From Porphyromonadaceae bacterium (GTDB lineage Bacteria; Bacteroidota; Bacteroidia; Bacteroidales; CAMTPD01): a stretch of DNA of 10,988 bases. Where the stretch lies: positions 12,864-23,851 of the forward strand of contig DLYT01000153.1 in NCBI GenBank assembly GCA_003447595.1, given 5' to 3'. The number at the start of each line of letters is the position of its first letter. The first letter of the stretch is position 1. Made by a program: the position numbers and the translations under genes. The notes beneath the pieces are model-generated. The model saw only the letters and a list, made by a program, of their open reading frames with translations, ran no database searches and was not told the origin of the DNA. Below, piece by piece: positions 1-6,836 of this stretch.

Positions 1-158
1 TGATTTGCAGTTTCTTCAAAAACGCCTGCAATTTGCTCCAATCCTTCTTTACGAGCTACGGATGCATAATACGTATAACGATTACGTGCTTGTGATTCTC
101 CGGCAAATGCCTTTAATAGGTTTTTTTCTGTCTGGGTTCCTTTAATACTCTTTTCCAT
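1..158 (-). CDS. rbr: Rubrerythrin, N-terminal part (cut by window edge)
   Basis: The reverse strand reads an open frame of 52 codons from ATG at 158 to the window edge, beginning MEKSIKGTQTEKNLLKAFAG and continuing ESQARNRYTYYASVARKEGL. This is the first helix pair of the rubrerythrin ferritin-like domain. Rubrerythrins are cytosolic non-haem di-iron peroxidases that reduce hydrogen peroxide in anaerobes. Glu21 in the GESQARNRY motif and Glu49 in FEET match the first two di-iron ligand positions of the family. The rest of the diiron domain and the expected C-terminal rubredoxin-like Cys4 domain lie outside the window, so I cannot say whether they are intact. The gene is divergent from the SulP transporter; a 26-bp dyad lies about 40-65 bp upstream of its start. 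Recognition is confident despite the short fragment. Confidence 0.93.
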   Translation of the reverse strand, partial: MEKSIKGTQTEKNLLKAFAGESQARNRYTYYASVARKEGLEQIAGVFEETAN

Positions 159-196
159 AATATGATTGATTTATAAGTAAGATCTTTGTAAGTATC

Positions 197-222
197 ATTT
201 ATGAGTTACCTTACTCATAAAT
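197..222. promoter_or_regulatory. 26-bp dyad upstream of rubrerythrin; candidate operator
   Basis: ATTTATGAGT (197-206) and ACTCATAAAT (213-222) form a perfect 10-bp inverted repeat around a 6-bp spacer. A similar half-site, TTATAAGT, occurs at 171-178 in the same orientation as the left arm. The inner arrangement TGAGT-N6-ACTCA has the geometry of Crp/Fnr-family sites but not their consensus bases. There is no T-run on the rubrerythrin side, so it does not look like a terminator. The site lies between rubrerythrin and SulP and nearer rubrerythrin. The symmetry is plainly visible; its role as an operator is inference. Confidence 0.45.
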
Positions 223-342
223 AACACACCTTTAGAAAGTATTGTTTGTTTGACATTGCTATTTTAAAGTTGAAATAGGTCGGTTTAACAGTTTAAATTA
301 AAACACAGTGTGAATTTTAATACTTTACCTCTGTATTATTAA

Positions 343-350
343 TACCTTTG
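343..350 (+). promoter_or_regulatory. -7 promoter box for the SulP gene
   Basis: TACCTTTG followed by CA matches the Bacteroidota -7 consensus TAnnTTTG, and lies 28 bp before the SulP ATG. A start of transcription near 356 would give a leader of about 22 nt, rich in A just before the start codon. No convincing -33 TTTG lies at the usual distance upstream, so the call rests on the -7 box and its placement. Confidence 0.6.
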
Positions 351-378
351 CACCCTCGTTAAAAAAAAAGGAAATTAA

Positions 379-2061
379 ATGTACAGAAAGTTAGCTTTTC
401 GACCGGTCATTTTCGACACGTTGAAGAATTACTCAAAAGAGAAGTTTATTTCCGACCTCGTGGCCGGTATAAATGTCGGCATCGTTGCCTTACCATTATC
501 AATAGCCTTTGGTACCGCATCAGGTGTTAGTCCAGAAAAAGGTATAATCACTGCAATCGTATCCGGGTTTATAGGCTCTATGCTCGGTGGATGTTCCATT
601 CAGATCACAGGACCTACAGGTGCTTTAATCGTTACCGTTTTCGGGATTATTGCGCAATTCGGGATGGAAGGATTGGCCATTGCAACTTTCATGGGTGGGA
701 TCATGCTCATCTTGATGGGATTATTGCGCATGGGAACCGTGATTAAGTTTATCCCATATCCAATCGTTGTGGGTTTTACAAGTGGTATTGCCTTAAGTAT
801 TTTTACGTCGCAAGTAAAAGACTTCCTCGGTCTTACGCTGGATGAGAATCCGGTAGACTTTGTTTCCAAATGGATTGCTATATTCCGAAATATAGAAACC
901 ATTAATCCCGCACCTTTGATTGTTTCCATTATTACAATCTTATTTATCAAGCTTTCGCCAAAGGTATCTAAGAAAATACCAGGAGCATTGATTGCGATTA
1001 TTGTAATGAGTGCCGTAGTTTTTGGACTACGTGAGTATGCCGGATTTACAGGGATTGAAACCATTGGTGATAGATTCGTTATCGACACATCGATTCCGGC
1101 ACCACACATGCTTACCCTTAATATGGAAACAATCAATCAACTGTTTCCTACCGCTTTCACCATTGCAATATTGGGAGCCATCGTATCGTTGCTTTCTGCA
1201 ACCGTAGCCGATGGTATGATTGGTCAGAAGCATGATGCAAATACCGAGCTAGTAGCGCAAGGAGTAGCCAACTTGTTTACTCCACTTTTTGGCGGTATTC
1301 CTGCAACCGGAGCCGTAGCACGCACCATTACCAATATAAACAACGGTGGCCGCACACCTATTGCTGGCATGATTCATGCCGTAGTATTGTTGGTGATACT
1401 TGTAGTGCTTGGTTCACTTACAAAATACATTCCAATGGCTTGTCTTGCGGGGATCTTGGTTGTTGTATCTTATAACATGAGTGAATGGCGCACATTCCGT
1501 TCATTGATGAAAAATCCGAAGTCTGAAGCAGCAGTATTAATTACTACGTTTATTCTTACAGTTGTATTCAGTCTTACCATCGCAATCGAAGTAGGATTAC
1601 TATTGGCCATGGTATTATTTTTGCGCCGTGTAGCTGAGACAACAAAGATTTCTGTATTTACAGACCAACTATCCTTGTCTGACGAAAGCGAATTGTATGG
1701 CGATAACGATACATTGTCTCTTCCAACGGGAGTAGAAGTTTATGAAATCGAAGGCCCATTCTTCTTTGGGGTAGCCTCTAAGTTTGATGAATATACAAAG
1801 GTAGTAGGAGACAAACCTCAAATACGTATCATCCGTATGAGAAGAGTTCCTTTTATCGACTCTACAGGTGTACGCAACTTAGAGTTGTTTGTTCGATTGT
1901 CTAAAGAGGAAAAAATAGACATCATTCTTTCCGGTGTTAATTCGAAAGTACGCGACGTTTTGATTCGTTCGGGCTTTGCGGCAAAACTAGGAGAGGAGAA
2001 CATTTGTGACAACATCACGTTAGCAATCGAGCGTTCGCGCGAGATGTTGAACAAAAAATAG
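379..2061 (+). CDS. SulP-family inorganic anion transporter with STAS domain
   Basis: This 560-residue inner-membrane protein has the usual SulP plan: hydrophobic transport segments over residues about 25-420 and a cytosolic STAS domain over about 450-556. Visible family motifs include the QITGPTGA stretch at 75-82, GQKHDANTELVAQG around 282-295 and FGGIPATGAVARTITN around 304-319. The STAS domain carries DSTG at 494-497; the Ser is the position phosphorylated in SpoIIAA-type anti-anti-sigma factors. SulP members carry sulfate, bicarbonate or other anions, and the length resembles BicA-type bicarbonate carriers, but the substrate cannot be read from sequence alone. AAGGAA lies a few bases before the ATG and supports this start. 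No sulfate-assimilation or carbonic anhydrase gene lies beside it here. It appears monocistronic, with its own -7 box and terminator. Confidence 0.93.
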   Translation: MYRKLAFRPVIFDTLKNYSKEKFISDLVAGINVGIVALPLSIAFGTASGVSPEKGIITAIVSGFIGSMLGGCSIQITGPTGALIVTVFGIIAQFGMEGLAIATFMGGIMLILMGLLRMGTVIKFIPYPIVVGFTSGIALSIFTSQVKDFLGLTLDENPVDFVSKWIAIFRNIETINPAPLIVSIITILFIKLSPKVSKKIPGALIAIIVMSAVVFGLREYAGFTGIETIGDRFVIDTSIPAPHMLTLNMETINQLFPTAFTIAILGAIVSLLSATVADGMIGQKHDANTELVAQGVANLFTPLFGGIPATGAVARTITNINNGGRTPIAGMIHAVVLLVILVVLGSLTKYIPMACLAGILVVVSYNMSEWRTFRSLMKNPKSEAAVLITTFILTVVFSLTIAIEVGLLLAMVLFLRRVAETTKISVFTDQLSLSDESELYGDNDTLSLPTGVEVYEIEGPFFFGVASKFDEYTKVVGDKPQIRIIRMRRVPFIDSTGVRNLELFVRLSKEEKIDIILSGVNSKVRDVLIRSGFAAKLGEENICDNITLAIERSREMLNKK

Positions 2062-2087
2062 TAATCGGATTATTCTCTATATAGTTT

Positions 2088-2141
2088 ATCCTCCTGTCTG
2101 ATTTCATAGATACATGAATCAAGACAGGAGGATTTTTATTT
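2088..2141 (+). terminator. Rho-independent terminator after the SulP gene
   Basis: ATCCTCCTGTCT (2088-2099) pairs perfectly with AGACAGGAGGAT (2122-2133), 12 bp, and the stem can extend inward imperfectly through GATTTCAT and ATGAATC. The run TTTTTATTTT follows directly. It starts 26 bp after the SulP stop codon, as expected for an intrinsic terminator. Confidence 0.9.
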
Positions 2142-2159
2142 TGATACTTATAAGTAGCG

Positions 2160-2241
2160 AATCGTCAGATGGCGACCTGACGATTTAAACCTAGTGAAGA
2201 ACGAATCGTCAGGTCGGCACCTGACGATTTATTCTTCACTA
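2160..2241. repeat. Tandem pair of palindromic repeats in a convergent intergenic gap
   Basis: Two near-identical palindromes lie 44 bp apart. The first has arms AATCGTCAG (2160-2168) and CTGACGATT (2177-2185). The second has arms AATCGTCAGGT (2204-2214) and ACCTGACGATT (2219-2229) around CGGC, and is itself enclosed by a further perfect 10-bp repeat, TAGTGAAGAA (2192-2201) and TTCTTCACTA (2232-2241). CTTTTT follows at 2243-2248, so the second hairpin could be a backup terminator on the plus strand. The doubled core with differing loops resembles REP/BIME-like dispersed repeats, which this window alone cannot confirm. The gap lies between the convergent SulP and radical SAM genes. Confidence 0.8.
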
Positions 2242-2314
2242 ACTTTTTATATCTTCTTTATGAGATCTGTTTTCAAAGTATACCATCTCTTCGAGTAAAT
2301 CTCTTTGGTATATT

Positions 2315-3094
2315 CTAGTACGATACTGAAACTTCAAATCCGGCTTCTTTTACTTTTTCGGCAATGCTGTCTAATACTTCTTTCGATGCCTTTTGTAATT
2401 CTTTGATTGGCGTTTCCCTGTCGATCGTATATATCATCACCGATTGCGGTTTGACCTCTTTAAGGGCATTCAACCAAAGCTCTACTTCTCTTGCCGATGT
2501 ATTGTCTACCGATACTCCATTGCAAGTTCCTTTCAGAAACATGGTTTGAATAATTAATTTACCATCGAAACGTTTCAACAATGGGATCAACTTTTCTACA
2601 CTAAACGATGGAGAGTTGGGCGCATTGATCAAACGCATTTTATCGTCGAGCATCGAGTCGAGCTTGAGAATGTTGTTATCTACTTTCTTCAATGCCTCTA
2701 CCACGCTGTCTCGATCTATTCGAGTAGCATTGGAAAGTACCGATATTTTTGCGTTTGGAAAATAAGTATTACGCAGCTGAATGGTATCGTCTATGATGGC
2801 GGCAAACTCAGGATGAACCGTTGGTTCACCGTTTCCGGCAAACGTAATTACATCGGGGGTTACGTTTTCTTCTGTGAGTTGCTCCAGTTTGGCCTTGAGT
2901 GCGTCATAGACTTGTTGTCGCGTAGGAAGTTTTCCTTGGGCTCTTCGCTCTTCGTTTAGTCCGCATTCGCAGTAAATGCAATTGAACGAACATACTTTTC
3001 CATTCGTTAATAACAGATTTACGCCAAGAGATACGCCCAAGCGTCTGCTTATGATAGGTCCGAATACAATTTGATCGAATAAAATAGTACTCAT
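2315..3094 (-). CDS. Radical SAM protein, COG0731-like
   Basis: This 259-residue cytosolic protein has the radical SAM cluster motif CSFNCIYC (Cys35, Cys39, Cys42), the CxxxCxxC that binds the 4Fe-4S cluster used to split S-adenosylmethionine. FAGNGEPT at 85-92 fits the SAM-contacting GGE-type motif after strand 2. An extra Cys44 lies just past the cluster motif, and Cys191 is in the second half. The opening resembles compact radical SAM proteins grouped in COG0731, related by fold to the wyosine enzyme TYW1, but most bacterial members have no assigned reaction. There is no SPASM-like Cys-rich tail, so a single cluster is likely. It lies 86 bp downstream of the HhH-barrel gene with no clear terminator between, but has a plausible -7 box of its own. 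The radical SAM assignment is firm; the substrate is unknown. Confidence 0.9.
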   Translation of the reverse strand: MSTILFDQIVFGPIISRRLGVSLGVNLLLTNGKVCSFNCIYCECGLNEERRAQGKLPTRQQVYDALKAKLEQLTEENVTPDVITFAGNGEPTVHPEFAAIIDDTIQLRNTYFPNAKISVLSNATRIDRDSVVEALKKVDNNILKLDSMLDDKMRLINAPNSPSFSVEKLIPLLKRFDGKLIIQTMFLKGTCNGVSVDNTSAREVELWLNALKEVKPQSVMIYTIDRETPIKELQKASKEVLDSIAEKVKEAGFEVSVSY

Positions 3095-3119
3095 TATTTC
3101 TGTCTTTAGGTTTATAGAT

Positions 3120-3127
3120 CAAATGTA
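3120..3127 (-). promoter_or_regulatory. Candidate -7 box for the radical SAM gene
   Basis: Read on the minus strand this is TACATTTG, a match to TAnnTTTG, 25 bp before the ATG at 3094, which would give a leader of about 20 nt. No good -33 element is visible. Read-through from the gene upstream is an alternative source of transcription. Confidence 0.4.
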
Positions 3128-3180
3128 ATAACACTTTGTGAAACCCTATTTCCTAAATGAAGATTAATAATTAGAGCTCT

Positions 3181-5235
3181 TTAAAATTTTAACGACACTA
3201 CGGCTCCGATATCGGTTTTCGTATTTCCTTCGATTTCTTCCAGTGCGCTTCCTATTTTCGTGCGATCGTTGTAGTGCGTTGATGACACCTTTATCGACGA
3301 TGAAACGTATTGGTTCATTTTTAATCCGAGATTCAAACTCCACCGAAAACCTTCACCATACATCGTGGTCATTCCATAGGTATAAGGCAATGCTTTCTCA
3401 TAGCTCGACAAACGGGCATCGTATGATTTCGTGTTGAAGTAAATCAAGTATCCATCTATTCGAAGTTTGTTTTGCAAGATTCCGATACCGGCATTCTGAC
3501 TGACGGCCCATCCTTTGTTGTTCGAGAAATCTTTTGATTGGGCAACAACCATCTCGGCTGTTGTTCGAAACCACCTGTTGTTTTTGTTTCCGTATACTCC
3601 CTGCAATCTGAACTTATCCCTTGCTAAGGGTAAAATCAATAAATCGTCACTTTCGAGATTTCGTATATTTTGCTCTCTCGTTTTGCGTACATACCGAAAC
3701 GAGACGGTTTCATTTGTCATTGTAGAATAGGAGGCCAATACCATCCACTCCTTTCCCAGGGAAGAGGTGTACACACCGTATTTCATTTCGGGAGAATAAA
3801 ACAGATCAATATATCCGCTTAGTTTGAGTCCGCGCAAAGGGTCGAAACTGATACCGGTATACAAGCCTTGTTCGTTCGACACGGTGTTGTTAACAACATA
3901 ACTACCCGGTGTAAAAGCATAGTAATTCCTTGCATAATTACGATACAAAACTTGTATTTCAACATTGTAAACAGGCTTTATGAACACCCCGTTAATAGTG
4001 GCAAGTCCGTTTTTTGTTAATAAGGAAGTTTCACCAAACAAAGTGTATGTTCGTTGTTTAAAGCGATAGTTAACAGCCACATTACAAAGATTATTTCCCC
4101 GTGGTTTATACACATTATAAGGTTTATCATCCCAGATTAGATTGCTCTTTCCGAAGTTATTCAAAGCAGCAGTTAACCCGATATCAACATGCTTATAAAC
4201 AAACTGAGTATTTACGCCAAACAGTTGATGAGTTATTACACTTTTCTTATTTTTCTCGCGCACAATGTTGTGAATTCCGTCTTTCTTAAACGACTTAATT
4301 CCCATGCTATCCACAATTCCGTCGAGCTTCTTTTGCGAATAGAATAGCGAAACATCAAAACTTCCCAAGCGCAAAGTAGTGGCTACTCCGCGGTAAAATC
4401 CCGACTCGGTAGCAGAGAAATGTTTTCGTATTCCTTTCGAAAGCCGTTCTTGCGAGGTAGTCATCACGGTTTTGGAGGGAGAGTAGCTACTGCCAAAAAC
4501 CAATCCTTGTCCGAATGCCAGTTTGTAATCGCCCACCACAATACTTTTAATGCATTTGAGGTCTTTTACCATGGCATGAAATGAATAGAAGTCGTATCCT
4601 TTGTGATGCATGTTCCAAAAAGGTTCACCTTGATCTTTCTCGGCCACGAATCCGACCGACCATTTGTCGCCCGATGTCATTGAGTAGCGCAGGGAGTGCG
4701 AAAAAGGTTCACCGAGGTATTGCCGGTTCGGATACTTCTCAAGAATGGTGTCGGCAATCACCTTATAACCTTTCTTGGTTTGCAGTGTTTGGCCATACGA
4801 ACCTATTAACTGATGCTTTATTTTTCGTTTAGACCGGGTAGCTTCACTTTTATCCGCTAATTGTGACTGTTTTTCGAAAGAAAGAAACTTCGAAAGCAAT
4901 TGGGCTTTTTCGATCGAAAGTCCATTGATAAATTTCAGTTCGTAAGGGGTAATGAGTGGCTTATTTTTATCTCGAAATACGAGGAAAGAATCGACTTCCG
5001 CTTCGGTAAACAATACCAATGATAACAGTTGTTCCTTGTTGACAACATCTGGTTGAAAGGGGTTAATAAGATAGTAGCTGAGCATTTCATACCACTCTTC
5101 GCTATCAGTTATTAAATCGCTATCAACAACATATTGATCAAACCAACTTGTATCATAAGAGTCTGATTGATAAACTTGTGCTTGTATTGATAAAGACATT
5201 ATCAACACTAGTTGAAAAGTGAGTATTAACCGCAT
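3181..5235 (-). CDS. Exported HhH-domain protein with C-terminal outer-membrane beta-barrel
   Basis: This 684-residue protein starts with a likely signal peptide (MRLILTFQLVLIMSLSIQAQ). Residues about 58-120 look like a tandem helix-hairpin-helix region of ComEA type: the stretch from INPFQPDVVNKEQL through FRDKNKPLITPYELKFINGL has the spacing of paired HhH motifs. From about 140 to the end the chain alternates polar and aromatic or hydrophobic residues in the manner of beta-strands, and it ends in Phe (VVSLKF), typical of outer-membrane barrels. The stretch VVGDYKLAFGQGLVFGSS at 233-250 is a pattern I associate with a Bacteroidota family often labelled ComEA-like or simply HhH protein. HhH motifs usually bind DNA backbone without sequence preference, but placement on an exported barrel leaves the role open: DNA uptake or a protein contact are both possible. 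It follows the PorV/PorQ-like gene by 16 nt, so the two are probably one transcript. Confidence 0.85.
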   Translation of the reverse strand: MRLILTFQLVLIMSLSIQAQVYQSDSYDTSWFDQYVVDSDLITDSEEWYEMLSYYLINPFQPDVVNKEQLLSLVLFTEAEVDSFLVFRDKNKPLITPYELKFINGLSIEKAQLLSKFLSFEKQSQLADKSEATRSKRKIKHQLIGSYGQTLQTKKGYKVIADTILEKYPNRQYLGEPFSHSLRYSMTSGDKWSVGFVAEKDQGEPFWNMHHKGYDFYSFHAMVKDLKCIKSIVVGDYKLAFGQGLVFGSSYSPSKTVMTTSQERLSKGIRKHFSATESGFYRGVATTLRLGSFDVSLFYSQKKLDGIVDSMGIKSFKKDGIHNIVREKNKKSVITHQLFGVNTQFVYKHVDIGLTAALNNFGKSNLIWDDKPYNVYKPRGNNLCNVAVNYRFKQRTYTLFGETSLLTKNGLATINGVFIKPVYNVEIQVLYRNYARNYYAFTPGSYVVNNTVSNEQGLYTGISFDPLRGLKLSGYIDLFYSPEMKYGVYTSSLGKEWMVLASYSTMTNETVSFRYVRKTREQNIRNLESDDLLILPLARDKFRLQGVYGNKNNRWFRTTAEMVVAQSKDFSNNKGWAVSQNAGIGILQNKLRIDGYLIYFNTKSYDARLSSYEKALPYTYGMTTMYGEGFRWSLNLGLKMNQYVSSSIKVSSTHYNDRTKIGSALEEIEGNTKTDIGAVVSLKF

Positions 5236-5251
5236 GTTAACAAAGTGTATT

Positions 5252-6079
5252 TTAAAACAGATAACTCAAAGAAACGCCCGAACTAATACCCAACTGTTGA
5301 TGATAAAGTGCTAATACATCCACATTCATTTTGCGAAAGGAATATCCCATACCTAAGGAAGGTTGAAGTGGCTTCGTACAGAACCCGACACGCAAATCAA
5401 GCGAAGAAACTGGAGTGTATTCGAGACCTGCTCTGAATGAAACCCCTTCATTTTCGAGATATGCAACCTCAGAGGTTACCAAACTGGTATTCGAAATGGC
5501 ATAATATCCACCTGCCCTTATACAATAACCATAAAAAGGTAAACTGCCATCGCTGTACTCCTGAAGTGTAAACGAAGGAGCATCTTGAACCGAGCATCCG
5601 AGCATTAATTTCTCATTACATTCATACGTGAGTCCGATGTCTAAAGAGAGTCGGGAAGGTCTTTCATCCACAGCAATAATAGTTGCCATCCGATAGTTAA
5701 CACCAATACCTAACGAAAGGGATTTTGTCAATAACCTGTTCACACCAATGTTTATATTCGTTTCCCGAAATTGATCGAATCCGGTAGTGCTTACTGATAA
5801 TAAAGCATTTACTACTTTATTAGGAACAAAAACATCGCCCGAAAGTGTTGATAACTCTTTCATAGAAAATCTGTTGAAATAGTTAATTTGTACCAGACCG
5901 TCGTCTAGAAAAGAAGAAAAAGAAGGATTGGAACGAACGGATAAAACCGAACCTATTCCGCCTAAAGAAAGAGATCTGATTTCCTCGCTACGCAAATGAT
6001 CCGAAGCTTGTATACTAAAAGAAGAAATAAACAATAATAGAAGACAGGATATGCAATATGCCTTTGTTGTGGAAGTCAT
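5252..6079 (-). CDS. PorV/PorQ-like outer-membrane beta-barrel protein
   Basis: This 275-residue protein has a signal peptide over about 1-25 (hydrophobic ISCLLLLFISSFSIQAS). After it, the segment RSLSLGGIGSVLSVRSNPSF (35-54) resembles the start of PorV/PorQ and FadL-like barrels of Bacteroidota, where a Gly-rich turn precedes an N-P-(A/S) motif. The remainder is a series of amphipathic strands, and it ends in Phe (SLSYLF). PorV and PorQ are shuttle or accessory barrels of the type IX secretion system, but many relatives of this fold have no known role and no T9SS gene lies nearby, so I do not claim that function. It is the first gene of a probable two-gene unit with the HhH-barrel protein 16 nt downstream, suggesting the two products work together in the outer membrane. 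Barrel identity is fairly sure, the subfamily less so. Confidence 0.7.
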   Translation of the reverse strand: MTSTTKAYCISCLLLLFISSFSIQASDHLRSEEIRSLSLGGIGSVLSVRSNPSFSSFLDDGLVQINYFNRFSMKELSTLSGDVFVPNKVVNALLSVSTTGFDQFRETNINIGVNRLLTKSLSLGIGVNYRMATIIAVDERPSRLSLDIGLTYECNEKLMLGCSVQDAPSFTLQEYSDGSLPFYGYCIRAGGYYAISNTSLVTSEVAYLENEGVSFRAGLEYTPVSSLDLRVGFCTKPLQPSLGMGYSFRKMNVDVLALYHQQLGISSGVSLSYLF

Positions 6080-6113
6080 TGATGTAGGTATTTCTAATGG
6101 TTAACAATTGAAT

Positions 6114-6121
6114 CAAATATA
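6114..6121 (-). promoter_or_regulatory. -7 box for the barrel-protein unit
   Basis: On the minus strand this reads TATATTTG, matching TAnnTTTG, 34 bp before the ATG at 6079; the predicted leader is about 28 nt. The surroundings are strongly AT-rich, which raises the chance of a false match, and no -33 TTTG is seen at the standard spacing. Confidence 0.45.
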
Positions 6122-6216
6122 GATCATATTTATCTATTCACGTAATTATTAAAAGTTTAATTGAGAAGAAATAATAATATCCGAATTATCATAAATAAAA
6201 TAAGGAGGAAATGATA

Positions 6217-6224
6217 TACATTTG
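6217..6224 (+). promoter_or_regulatory. -7 box immediately before the DUF4294 gene
   Basis: TACATTTG followed by CGG matches TAnnTTTG plus the C that often follows it. It ends 6 bp before the ATG at 6231, so transcription would begin at or within a few bases of the start codon. An AAGGAGGAA at 6202-6210 lies upstream of the predicted transcript start and would not be in the mRNA if this promoter is the one used. Confidence 0.5.
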
Positions 6225-6230
6225 CGGCGT

Positions 6231-6836
6231 ATGAAAAAGAGACATCTATATATATTACTACTGTTTATTAACATCGCGACCTTCAGTTCTTGGGCTCAAA
6301 ATAAAAGGGTAATTGTTTTACCTGAAGGAATTCAGCTCGGACAGGTTGTGAATGGAGATACTATACCTATTGTGTATCTGAAAGATGTAATTGTATATCC
6401 GGAATATAAATTCAAAAACAAAAAAGAAGAACAACACTACTGGAAACTCGTGCGCGATGTAAAGAAAACATTACCTCTCGCAAAGATTGTACACGCAACG
6501 CTGTTGGAAACATACGAATACATGGAAACGCTTCCAAACGATAAAGCAAGAGAAGAACACTTGAAACGTATGGAAAAGGAGTTGTTTGAAGAATACAAAC
6601 CGACTCTAAAGAAACTTACTTTATCACAAGGAAAGCTTCTTATCAAACTGATAGACAGAGAGTGTAATCAGTCTTCTTTTAATCTGGTAAAAGCATTCTT
6701 AGGTTCCTTCAGAGCCGGATTCTGGAACTTATTTGCAGGCATGTTCGGTGCCAGTCTTAAATCGGACTATGATCCGAAAGGAAAAGACGCAATGACCGAA
6801 CGTGTTGCCATACTTGTAGAGAGAGGACTTATTTAG
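6231..6836 (+). CDS. DUF4294-family exported protein
   Basis: From ATG at 6231 the product is 201 residues: a signal peptide over 1-22 (MKKRHLYILLLFINIATFSS, then WAQ), followed by a domain I recognise as DUF4294, a Bacteroidota family of unknown function. Its hallmarks are NGDTIPIVYLKDVIVYPEYK (41-60), a central charged helical part with RMEKELFEEYKPTLKKLTLS, then GKLLIKLIDRE (134-144) and LGSFRAGFWNLFAGMFGASL (157-176), with YDPKGKD at 180-186. It is probably periplasmic. An upstream TTG at 6222 would add three residues (Met-Arg-Arg) before the signal peptide; I prefer the ATG because it gives a normal signal peptide. It is divergent from the barrel unit, and its 3' end overlaps the convergent methyltransferase gene by 8 bp. 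No terminator hairpin was found after it. Confidence 0.85.
   Translation: MKKRHLYILLLFINIATFSSWAQNKRVIVLPEGIQLGQVVNGDTIPIVYLKDVIVYPEYKFKNKKEEQHYWKLVRDVKKTLPLAKIVHATLLETYEYMETLPNDKAREEHLKRMEKELFEEYKPTLKKLTLSQGKLLIKLIDRECNQSSFNLVKAFLGSFRAGFWNLFAGMFGASLKSDYDPKGKDAMTERVAILVERGLI

Noticed and set aside
600..1136. A 178-codon open frame on the minus strand inside the SulP gene
   Set aside because: It lies wholly antisense to a clear membrane transporter, has no recognisable domain or promoter box, and is explained as a shadow of the coding frame.
2273..2314. Inverted repeat TATACCA...TGGTATA just after the radical SAM stop codon
   Set aside because: Only 7 A-T-rich base pairs with a loop of about 20 nt and no T-run on the minus strand; too weak to call a terminator.
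3173..3180. Palindrome AGAGCTCT directly after the HhH-barrel stop codon
   Set aside because: Eight bases without a loop or T-run is expected by chance, and it does not form a terminator.
3181..5235. Reading the HhH-barrel protein as a true ComEA competence protein
   Set aside because: ComEA is a small membrane-anchored protein; this one is 684 residues with a barrel-like C-terminal part, and no other competence gene is nearby.
6222..6230. TTG at 6222 as the start of the DUF4294 gene
   Set aside because: It adds only Met-Arg-Arg before a normal signal peptide starting at ATG 6231 and falls inside the -7 promoter box.
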